Origin: Apostichopus japonicus
Lineage: Eukaryota; Echinodermata; Holothuroidea; Aspidochirotida; Stichopodidae
Reading direction: 5' to 3'
Assembly: GCF_037975245.1 (NCBI RefSeq)
Contig: NC_092577.1
Coordinates: 36,572,898 to 36,636,897, forward strand
DNA: 64,000 bases
Shown piece after piece: positions 50,801 to 58,609 of this stretch. The notes beneath the pieces were generated by a model, which saw only the letters and a program-made list of their open reading frames with translations, did not search any database and was not told the DNA's origin. The first letter of the stretch is position 1. The number at the start of each line of letters is the position of its first letter. Both the position numbers and the translations under genes were made by a program.

Positions 50801-53800
50801 ACTTATGGTGGCGCTAGGCTTAGATAGTCTGGGTACAAGCTTTGCCCCTCCCGTGGCAAATTCCTCACAAGGCGCCTGTTTAACTGTGTCACAATTTGTT
50901 ACTATAAATGACCGAAAGTAGTTTTTACTTTTTTTTCGAAATGAATAGCTAGACGGACCGCATCCGTAATGAAATTTGGTTGGAATCTTGTGTATGAGTG
51001 TAAGTACGTACAATCACACATATGATCCACATCGATATGGGTTCACTGGGTTTCCATTTGGCCTGTTTCCTACAAGATTTCTAACCGCAGGTGCTTAGCC
51101 AAGGGAGGGGGGGGGGTGAAGGGTGGAGACCGCCCTCCCCCTCGAGCATATTTTTTTGGTATTTTCTATGATATCGAAGTTTTATAGTAGCCGTTATAAG
51201 AGGTTTCAATATTTTTACACCAATAATTTAACTGTGTCTGAATTTTCGAAAATTCTTTGAACAACATTCTTCATCATACTTCCCACAGATCTACTCGTGC
51301 AATTTTGACCGGTCTGTTAGGGGTTGAGGGGGGGTTTTCTATATTGGTTGTCCATAGATTAAATTTTGTGCAACATTATGGGTATGTTTTGAAGTGAATT
51401 TATTATTCAAATTCTGAACAAATAATGGGCTTAAAACCATGAAAAGTGGGGCTGACGGGTATTAAGGGGCGTTACGTAGAATTACCTACAAAAGCAATGA
51501 TCCACAGGGGATGCAATGAGGTCGAACATGATGTGTGACTGGTGACAATCTTGAAAAAATGTATGATAAATGAAGAAAAAAATCTATTAGGTAAAACTTG
51601 GTTCTCAGGCAAAAGTGCACATCTGGTTGGTCATTTTCAAGCCCGAGAAGTGCCATTTCCAGTGATCTGGGGGCTATCAAAACCAAAAATGTTCTTGTAT
51701 GCTGCGCGCCAACCAATGGTGGCGCTCCGCTTTGATAGTAATTCGCCTGCATCCAAGCAAATGTCCCCCAATATTTGAAACAGATCGCCGCCCCTGCCTA
51801 GTACCTCCTTTAACTTCCTCCCTACTTCAGACCCATCGAATCCTACCGTCCCTCCTTCCATGAGCCACCGCTCTCCTCCAAACACTCCTGATACCAATAC
51901 TTTGTTCTTGCTGTCCATAATTACTCATACCTTCGTCCAAAATTCTTGTAACTACCGAAGCATCAAACTCTGGCATGTATCCCTCTAATGCACCACAACC
52001 ATTCATCATGGGAACTCCAGCTACTGCTATGTTATCTTTGATGGCCACGGTCTTCCCTGCAAGTTTCCCATCCTCTGCGCCTTTAATGTCTGTTTTCCAG
52101 TACCTGTACATAAATAAACATTCTCTCTTTTTGCATGCAAACGTCAAAGGGGATGCACCAATTTAAAACCTCTGTCTGGGTGATATGAACTCAGAATGTA
52201 GAGAAAACATTTGAAAATAATTACACCCTCAGGGATTAAACAAACCTTCTTAATGGACCAGATAGTCCCTAACAATTATGCTCTTCCCCTACCCCATTAA
52301 TATTTTCACTCCTCCCCCTCACCCTTCCCCAACCCCTCACCTTCAGGTTGGTTTTAAGATGTACTGGGCAGAAACAAATGAGTACTAATGTGTGACTGCA
52401 TCGGTTCATTAACTATTCCTTCAGTATTACACAGAAAATTACTTACGTTATTGAAGCTTGAAATTTCTCAAAGGGGAGCTCAGGTGGACAGCCTCTCCCC
52501 TTACACCCCTCCCCCAGGCTGCCATGTTCATTACTTAAAATCCAACCCTTCCCTCCTCCCTTTTATCTATAGGCATGACTATTGAAATGTATTACAAACC
52601 ATCTATTCAGAGGGCTGTCTTTAGCTGTTGGTCTAGTGCCTGGTGTCCGAGGATACTTGACTGGTAATGTTGGTTCCACCAACCCTCCCCCCCCCCCCCT
52701 TGTATATAGGCATGACTATTAATACACACCATCCATTAAGAGGGTTGTCTTTAGCTGTTGGTCTAGTGCCTGGTGTCCGAGGATACTTGACTGGTAATGT
52801 TGGTTCCACCAACCCTCCCCCCCCCCCTTGTATATAGGCATGACTATTAATACACACCATCCATTAAGAGGGTTGTCTTTAGCTGTTGGTCTAGTGCCTG
52901 GTGTCCGAGGATACTTGACTGGTAATGTTGGTTCCACCAACCCTCCCCCCCCCCTTGTATATAGGCATGACTATTAATACACACCATCCATTAAGAGGGT
53001 TGTCTTTAGCTGTTGGTCTAGTGCCTGGTGTCCGAGGATACTTGACTGGTAATGTTGGTTCCACCAACCCCCCCCCCCCACCCCCTTGTATATAGGCATG
53101 ACTATTAATACACACCATCCATTAAGAGGGTTGTCTTTAGCTGTTGGTCTAGTGCCTGGTGTCCGAGGATACTTGACTGGTAATGTTGGTTCCACCAACC
53201 CTCCCCCCCCCCCTTGTATATAGGCATGACTATTAATACACACCATCCATTAAGAGGGTTGTCTTTAGCTGTTGGTCTAGTGCCTGGTGTCCGAGGATAC
53301 TTGACTGGTAATGTTGGTTCCACCAACCCCCCCCCCCACCCCCTTGTATATAGGCATGACTATTAATACACACCATCCATTAAGAGGGTTGTCTTTAGCT
53401 GTTGGTCTAGTGCCTGGTGTCCGAGGATACTTGACTGGTAATGTTGGTTCCACCAACCCTCCCCCCCCCTTGTATATAGGCATGACTATTAATACACACC
53501 ATCCATTAAGAGGGTTGTCTTTAGCTGTTGGTCTAGTGCCTGGTGTCCGAGGATACTTGACTGGTAATGTTGGTTCCACCAACCCCCCCCCCCACCCCCT
53601 TGTATATAGGCATGACTATTAATACACACCATCCATTAAGAGGGTTGTCTTTAGCTGTTGGTCTAGTGCCTGGTGTCCGAGGATACTTGACTGGTAATGT
53701 TGGTTCCACCAATCCCCCCCCCCCACCCCCTTGTATATAGGCATGACTATTAATACACACCATCCATTAAGAGGACTGTCTTTAGCTGTTGGTCTAGTGC

Positions 53801-55578
53801 CTGGTGTCCGAGGATACTTGACTGGTAATGTTGGTTCCACCAACCCTCCCCCCCCCCTTGTATATAGGCATGACTATTAATACACACCATCCATTAAGAG
53901 GGTTGTCTTTAGCTGTTGGTCTAGTGCCTGGTGTCCGAGGATACTTGACTGGTAATGTTGGTTCCACCAACCCTCCCCCCCCCCTTGTATATAGGCATGA
54001 CTATTAATACACACCATCCATTAAGAGGGTTGTCTTTAGCTGTTGGTCTAGTGCCTGGTGTCCGAGGATACTTGGCTGGTAATGTTGGTTCCACCAACCC
54101 TCCCCCCCCCCCTTGTATATAGGCATGACTATTAATACACACCATCCATTAAGAGGGTTGTCTTTAGCTGTTGGTCTAGTGCCTGGTGTCCGAGGATACT
54201 TGACTGGTAATGTTGGTTCCACCAACCCTCCCCCCCCCCTTGTATATAGGCATGACTATTAATACACACCATCCATTAAGAGGGTTGTCTTTAGCTGTTG
54301 GTCTAGTGCCTGGTGTCCGAGGATACTTGACTGGTAATGTTGGTTCCACCAACCCCCCCCCCCACCCCCTTGTATATAGGCATGACTATTAATACACACC
54401 ATCCATTAAGAGGGTTGTCTTTAGCTGTTGGTCTAGTGCCTGGTGTCCGAGGATACTTGACTGGTAATGTTGGTTCCACCAATTTGTCGATGGTATCATA
54501 ATTTTCGCAAAATTTCTTCATGAAACTCTGGTATTGTTTCAGGTCTTCTGTTCCGTTCAACTTTAGACCTAGCTTTGTTGATATATTTTCCAACTCTTTC
54601 AGAGACGGTGGCCTAATAGAAGGTTCATTATAAACTTGATCTGGGTAACAAAGTTTACAAGAAACTTATTAATAAGCTGATATAAATTTGTTCAATTAAT
54701 GTATATAGCCAGGGGAGATCCAAGGAGGCGACCCAGGCCCCCATTTCTGTTTTTTATGGCCCTTTTATCATAAAAAATACACTTTGAATAAGACAGAATT
54801 AAATTAACGTTCATGGCAAGCTATGCTTAGATCATTTATAAATCCATAGTTCAGCACAGACCTTCAAAATAATGATATAAATAGGCCAGTGATATAGGCT
54901 TGTACATATGCACATGTCTACCGTATTCAGCCAGTAATATAGGCATTACTGTATATGTACAGCCGTTTTCCTACAAATTTTTTAGTTTTGCTGTCGCAGT
55001 ACCACAGCTATATGGATTCATAGGCGTAGGAGGCGGGGCTGCAAATATTTTTGTGAATTTGCAATGTGTTTTCAATGGATAAACTTATATTATTATCATT
55101 ATTATTGTAACGACTTCCCGAATAATTATAACCAATATGGAAGGGTAATATTACGGAAAATGATTGTATGTTATTGCCATGCGATGTAATAAGCGATGTA
55201 TGCCTATATGATATTCAAAATAACACGTCGAACGCGCGCGGAGCGCCCGAAAAATATTGGTTATATATTTTGCGGGCAAGTCGTTACAGCCCCCCCCCCC
55301 CAATCAAATTGGGCTCATACGCCTATGTATGGAATCAATTTCCTATCCAAAACAGACCCTGGGGCGAACCGTGTCCGTTGATGTTAAGTACACATTATAA
55401 TCGCTCATTTTTTTTGGTAGAATTGAGTTACTATTAATGTTGTCTAGTTTCCAACTGAACGCATGCAATGATCAATTGCATATTGTTTGATATGTAAAGC
55501 AACACTTTATTACTTACCACCAGACACGGACATTTCAGATGTTGGATATTGATTGCTCGAATCTCGGATATCAGACAT
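38684..55578 (-). CDS. Amidase-signature family hydrolase, complete, 11 coding exons
   Basis: Exons on the minus strand: 55578-55518, 54640-54400, 52103-51931, 49792-49653, 48212-48012, 47045-46971, 45994-45829, 44059-43997, 43340-43240, 42541-42355 and 38871-38684. All joins are GT-AG and in phase, giving 531 residues, a usual length. The family hydrolyses amide bonds with a Lys-cisSer-Ser triad; the substrate cannot be read from sequence. Triad candidates are K123 (AIKDN), S198 ([11 protein letters not shown]) and S222 ([18 protein letters not shown]). Spacings of 75 and 24 residues equal those of mammalian FAAH (142/217/241). [18 protein letters not shown] and GLDPRQP resemble bacterial and fungal AS amidases more than FAAH. 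No signal peptide or membrane anchor is seen, so it is probably soluble. The C-terminal part after residue 510 is short and the final FMYT is unusual. Confidence 0.92.
40241..40440. other. Amidase intron 10, non-coding part
   Basis: Between exon 11 and the hAT element at 40495 lies about 1.6 kb of AT-rich DNA. It has a small GATGATGG-rich minisatellite at about 39960-40090 and C-rich sequence here. No exon is seen. Confidence 0.5.
40543..40685. repeat. Long inverted repeat, about 64-base arms, poly-T loop
   Basis: The left arm starts ATTTCCAGAGGACAAGAAAT and ends GCAGCCTAAGAGGAGAAA. The right arm, after a short T-rich loop, is its exact reverse complement by eye. A transcript through it would form a long perfect hairpin. 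Confidence 0.93.
40875..41532. mobile_element. Nested hAT-like MITE
   Basis: Starts CAAGGGCGGCGGAA and ends TTCTGCCGCCCTTG. ACCTAGAC (40867-40874) and ACCTGGAC (41533-41540) flank it, an 8-bp duplication with one change. It contains the core ACTGATGGTGGCGCTCCGCT. It is inserted inside the element 40495-42085 and is therefore younger than it. Confidence 0.88.
42355..42541 (-). CDS. Amidase exon 10
   Basis: Follows CTTTTAATTTAG. It codes for [36 protein letters not shown] and [24 protein letters not shown] is a family hallmark. It ends TTTG|GTGAGT in phase 1. Confidence 0.94.
43085..43239. repeat. 17-18 bp minisatellite made of the exon 9 donor sequence
   Basis: About nine copies of ACACACCTATGTGTTT(AC) up to the exon 9 donor. 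On the minus (gene) strand each unit reads GTAAACACATAGGTGT or a close variant, so the genuine donor GTAAACAC is the first unit of the array. Confidence 0.92.
43240..43340 (-). CDS. Amidase exon 9
   Basis: Follows TACATTACAATAG; G|GT gives Gly374. It codes for [20 protein letters not shown] then LSHNGK, and ends AAG|GTAAAC in phase 0. A minisatellite of the donor sequence starts directly at its 3' edge. Confidence 0.88.
43997..44059 (-). CDS. Amidase exon 8
   Basis: This 63-base exon follows TTTCTCAAAAG; A|GT gives Ser353. It codes for [17 protein letters not shown] and NCG, matching the WxxIAxEG helix of the family. It ends GGTG|GTAAAT in phase 1. Confidence 0.88.
45340..45460. repeat. Three diverged copies of a roughly 40-bp repeat
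   Basis: TTGATCAAATGCACTTC, AACAGAAACAACATAG and close variants recur three times in amidase intron 7. Confidence 0.75.
45829..45994 (-). CDS. Amidase exon 7
   Basis: Follows AATGTTACTTTCAG. It codes for [20 protein letters not shown], then [17 protein letters not shown], the usual LKIG-V-EGF and A--L---GA-V--VSIP strands. It ends TACA|GTAAGT in phase 1. Confidence 0.94.
46971..47045 (-). CDS. Amidase exon 6
   Basis: This 75-base exon follows ACATTTTCTGCAG. It codes for [14 protein letters not shown] and a tail ending HEYSKE, continuing the LLLEVLAG-DGLDPRQ block of the family, and ends GAG|GTTGGT. Confidence 0.92.
47195..47460. repeat. Direct repeat, about 105-110 bp, 2.5 copies, amidase intron 5
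   Basis: GCAGGACTGTGATAATAAGG and TGGTTTATTTTCAATTTCAG recur, with only small changes in the second and third copies. Confidence 0.9.
48012..48212 (-). CDS. Amidase exon 5 (nucleophile serine)
   Basis: Follows TTCACATGCAG in phase 0. It codes for [20 protein letters not shown], with S222 as the likely nucleophile, then [20 protein letters not shown] and [19 protein letters not shown]. It ends GAG|GTATTG in phase 0. Confidence 0.96.
48855..49472. repeat. 18-bp minisatellite in amidase intron 4
   Basis: About 33 copies of GAGCTACGCTGAGCTAGT with variants (GAGGTAGT, GCCGAGCTACT, TGATCACG). AGCT occurs twice per unit and the unit is partly self-complementary. Confidence 0.95.
49653..49792 (-). 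CDS. Amidase exon 4 (GGSSGGS signature)
   Basis: Follows TTTCGTTCAG; G|GT gives Gly159. It codes for [18 protein letters not shown] and then [12 protein letters not shown], the amidase signature with the cis-Ser S198. It ends CTG|GTACTA in phase 0. Confidence 0.95.
50533..51796. mobile_element. hAT-like MITE with 8-bp target duplication (CCTAGTAC)
   Basis: Starts CATGGGCGGCGATCATGG and ends CAGATCGCCGCCCCTG, flanked by CCTAGTAC on both sides (50525-50532 and 51797-51804). The GTGGCGCT core occurs twice (about 50808 and 51717). Parts of other family members are nested (50700-50880 like 29881-30162; 51170-51740 like 1041-1660). It lies in amidase intron 3. Confidence 0.92.
51931..52103 (-). 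CDS. Amidase exon 3 (catalytic lysine)
   Basis: Follows TTATGTACAG; TG|G completes Trp101, then [19 protein letters not shown] and [16 protein letters not shown] with the triad Lys123. It ends GACGAAG|GTATGA in phase 1. Confidence 0.93.
52590..54480 (-). repeat. 127-131 bp tandem array of the 3' end of amidase exon 2 with its splice donor
   Basis: Fifteen units; the one at 54400-54480 is the end of the working exon. Each unit carries 81 exon bases (coding for [20 protein letters not shown] then DNPLNGW), the donor GGATG|GTGTGT and about 48 intron bases with a C9-C12 run. Units are nearly identical apart from the oldest-looking one at 52598-52680, one A-for-V change near 54075 and one S-for-N change near 53775. 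All copies other than the first lie in intron 2. Confidence 0.95.
54400..54640 (-). CDS. Amidase exon 2
   Basis: Follows TTACCCAG; starts in phase 1 and ends GGATG|GTGTGT in phase 2. It codes for residues 21-101, with [17 protein letters not shown] and [16 protein letters not shown], the conserved N-terminal lead-in of this amidase type. A TTAG acceptor at 54613 inside it is a possible alternative, but would break phase with exon 1. Its last 81 bases are the first unit of the tandem array to its left. Confidence 0.9.
55019..55327. mobile_element. hAT-like MITE with near-perfect 8-bp target duplication
   Basis: Starts CATAGGCGTAGGAGGCGGGG and ends TTGGGCTCATACGCCTATG, flanked by TATGGATT (55011-55018) and TATGGAAT (55328-55335). 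It is a shorter relative of 1718-2149. It lies in amidase intron 1. Confidence 0.87.
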
Positions 55579-55634
55579 ATGTTCCTCGATATCAGTCGTA
55601 CGTTCTGAATATCAAGTTCATAGACTTCTTCTGT
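55518..55634 (-). CDS. Amidase exon 1 (5' UTR part plus residues 1-20)
   Basis: Starts after TTTTTCAG, so at least one non-coding exon lies upstream. The ATG is at 55578; the coding part gives [20 protein letters not shown] and ends GGTG|GTAAGT in phase 1. This joins exon 2 as G|AT (Asp21). The start is chosen because it is the first ATG in the one frame that fits exon 2. Confidence 0.72.
55592..55621 (-). other. Upstream ORF in the amidase 5' leader
   Basis: ATG at 55621 opens a nine-codon frame ending in TGA at 55592, 13 bases before the main ATG. Short uORFs this close often lower translation of the main ORF; that role here is inference. Confidence 0.4.
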
Positions 55635-56023
55635 CTGAAAAATGATATGCCTATTCTATACTGGAGCTTTCCAAATAAACAAATAAAGATTTGATGAGGG
55701 TTAAAGGTTGTTTAAAGTGTTTACAGCTACCTCGATTTCTGCTCTTATTATTTATTTATTAATTATTTATAAAACAGGACGATAATATTTGTATGGTCTG
55801 TCTGGTTCAAGGCTCATATTTGTTAACAAGTTTGCCGTATATACAATGGCAGTTGGTGTAGTAGAGCTACTGCATACAGTTAACACCACCGAAAATTGGT
55901 TGCTCATATATTGTACAATATTGTTGTTCCTTCCAACAGCGGCGAAGTCGGAGGGGTCGAAACGGAGACGAAAAAATGCACGCACGAAATCAGTCATATA
56001 TAGGCTATTGGCAAGCTAGTTGT

Positions 56024-56051
56024 ACCATGGAGCTATAAATAGCTCCATGGT
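56024..56051. repeat. Perfect 28-base palindrome
   Basis: ACCATGGAGCTAT, AA and then its inverse TAGCTCCATGGT make a self-complementary site. It shares ATGGAGCTATAAA with the 65-base palindrome at 24802-24866. Confidence 0.85.
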
Positions 56052-56335
56052 TGGACTACTGCTAGACGAATGTGCTAAAAAGGAAATTATGGCACAGGTT
56101 TACAGTTAAGACTTTCCAAAACAAACATTTCCCCTTAGACCCCTCAGCTAGTAGAATGAAAACGGTTAGTGAAATTTCATGTACCAGCCCCTCCCCCAAA
56201 TACCAAATCGAGACATATGATAGACTAGAGCAGGTGCAAAAGCAAGTTATTACTTCTGGTAGACTTCACGCTAGAAAAATCAATCCGGGACTCAATTTCT
56301 AAAGAACATTACATAGGCTAAGCCTAAACATATAA

Positions 56336-56338
<3 letters not shown>

Positions 56339-56388
<50 letters not shown>
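56339..56388. repeat. (AT)n microsatellite
   Basis: An unbroken run of about 25 AT dinucleotides directly abutting the MITE at 56389. Confidence 0.97.
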
Positions 56389-56391
<3 letters not shown>

Positions 56392-56882
56392 GGGCGTATC
56401 CAGGATTTTCTAACCGGGGGGCGCGAATTACTATCTTAGCGGAGCGCCACCATCGGTTGGCGCGCAGCGTACAAGAAAATTTCTGGTTTTCTGGTGTTAT
56501 GATAGACCATATATAGTATATAATATATAGATACATTAGTGAGAGAGGAAAAATGGAAACGTCAAAATGGAGTTGTCGGTGTAAGGGGTAGGGTGAGGTG
56601 CACGCCCCTTCCGAAATCCTCGATCCGTCACTGGCTACCCTGTGTTTATAATAGGGATCAGCGCTATAATGATGTCACTGTTCCTCGTTCTCTTCCCGAT
56701 GTCTTGGCGTTTTTCTTTTACTCCCTCCTCTTCTCTCTTTCTTCTTTTTCTCTTCCCTTCCTTCCTCTCCTCCTCCTCTTTTTTCCCCTCTTTTTTCCCC
56801 TCTTTTTTCTCCTCTTTTTTTCTCTCCTCTTTTTCTTACCCGTGGGGCGCGCGCCCCCAACACTCCCCTGGATACGCGCCTG
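56389..56882. mobile_element. hAT-like MITE (CAGGGGCGTATCC ends)
   Basis: Starts CAGGGGCGTATCCAGGATTT and ends CCCTGGATACGCGCCTG, an imperfect inverted repeat of about 17 bases. It has the core GCGCCACCATCGGTTGGCGC. The left flank is the AT microsatellite, so no target duplication can be seen. It matches 1041-1150 plus 2600-2986. Confidence 0.82.
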
Positions 56883-56939
56883 GTTTTGGACGCGGTTTTG
56901 TTCATCCGCCAATATTTGTCTGTTTATTGCTAATTAAGT

Positions 56940-57980
56940 TGGTTGGGTGCGTGGGGGAAAAAACCTGATTTGCAGTTTTTGCCAAAACAAAAATCGATCC
57001 AAAATCGATTTCGCCCAAATGACGTAACAGGGGTTAACCGATGCTCAGGAGCCCAAATTTGCAACTCCCAGGTCCATATCTGCTTCCGTTCGGGAGATAC
57101 GCGGTCCCAAAGGACCCGATAGAAATACGTGTTCTTTATAAGTGCACAATTTGGAAAACCCCCTCTTTTCAGCCCCCTCACTTGTCCTCTCTGAAACACC
57201 CATCGACATTAAAATTAGACGTGGAGTAGAAGACACCCTTGTCTTTGTTATACACCAATTTCGTGTAATTATCTGACCGGGAAAGGCTTTTTGTTTATAT
57301 GATTTCTATTTTTTTCATAAATCATAAATCAGGTTTTTTGCCCCCTGCACGCCCCCACACAACACCCAATTCTAGAATAAACTTCAGATTCGTAATTAGC
57401 GTGTCGCGAACTACCAGAAAAGATACACATTTATCGCCTTTGCGATAAATGTTTTTTCACCTAAAAAAACACGTAGGCCTAAGGGATACGCACCTCTTGC
57501 AGTTTTTGCCAAAACTGACACATTTATTCGTAAATGTCAAGATAAAACTCAAGATGACAAATTTGATTTGACTGCTTTGAAATCACGTATCACTGGCAAG
57601 ATGCGTCGAGCACCCTCTTATGACACTTATTTCGCTCAGTTTGCAACTTCAGAGGAACAATAGAAAACCGAAAAACTTTTAGGGACAACAAAAGGTTTGA
57701 TAACCTTTGTTCGTCGTAAAAGTTTTTCGGTCTTACTTTTCTTTGAGGTAAATATTTTTTGTCGCAAAAGCGATAAATGTGTATCTTTTCTGGTAGTTCG
57801 CGTTGTGTGGGGGCGTGCAGGGGCAAAAAACCTGATTTGCAGTTTTTGCCAAAACTGACCAAAAATCGATTCAAAATCGATTTCCCCCAAACAGGGGGTA
57901 ACCTATGCTCAGGAGCCTAAATTTGCAACTCCCGGGTCCATATCTGCTTCCGTTCGGGAGATACGTGGTCCCAAAGGAAT
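56940..57980. repeat. Direct and inverted duplications of unknown origin
   Basis: 56960-57115 and 57830-57980 are direct repeats (AACCTGATTTGCAGTTTTTG; TATCTGCTTCCGTTCGGGAG). Between them, 57325-57445 and 57765-57840 are inverted copies (TTTTGCCCCCTGCACGCCCC against its inverse), and 57630-57735 holds an inverted AAACTTTTAGGG/CGTAAAAGTTTTTCGG pair. I recognise no coding domain. Confidence 0.7.
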
Positions 57981-57984
57981 CTGC

Positions 57985-58600
57985 CTAGCCCTCCAAAAGA
58001 TTTTATTGATAAGATCCAAAGTACTATTTTTGATTTATTTCGAACGGGAAAACTGATAAAGTAAGGAGACTTACTATGTTTAACCCCATTGAAAAGGGAG
58101 GTTTAAAAATCATATATGTTCACAGCTTTGTTGGTGCTCTCAAAACCTCTTGGGTCAAGCGTTATTGTGATAATGCCAACACGGGGTATATTGGAAGCTC
58201 CTTTTTTCATTCCTCTCTGTCGCCGTCCGGTAAAGAGTTGCCTTTTAATTGTAATTTTCATGACCAGGATATTTCCTGTATATGAAAATACCTTCATTGG
58301 ACAAATTTGTATGGTTTTGAGTAATCTTAGCTACCTTTAAGAAGCCTTCGGAAGACTTGGGTGAGCAAATCCCCAATAATTTTATTAGAATTGATAATAC
58401 CATTGTTTATGACAAAAAGCTTTTACGACGCTGGTTTACTGTTTGTTAGGGATATGTCGTTGCCAGATTGGAAGCAATTGTCCAAATAATGCTTTTCTGA
58501 CCAGTCTTTTACATTGTTAGGCTATTGTATGCTTTTATAGAAGACTTCCTTTCACATTGTATATTTGGACGTGAAAATAAATAAATCAAATCAAATAACT
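57985..58600 (+). mobile_element. Degenerate LINE 3' end (RT C-terminal region)
   Basis: 58076-58180 reads FNPIEKGGLKIIYVHSFVGA, then LKTSWVKRY, the GGL-M-----F--ALK-TW--R block that follows the RT domain in many LINEs. SPPKDFIDKIQSTIFDLF just upstream is in another frame. Frameshifts and stops are frequent. The end at about 58575 is AATAAATAAATCAAATCAAA, a simple A-rich tail. Confidence 0.72.
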
Positions 58601-58609
58601 AATAATTAT

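Noticed and set aside
52633-54225. Many overlapping 60-100 residue ORFs on both strands
   Set aside because: They are the same 129-bp repeat read again and again; only the unit at 54400-54480 is joined to unique coding sequence.
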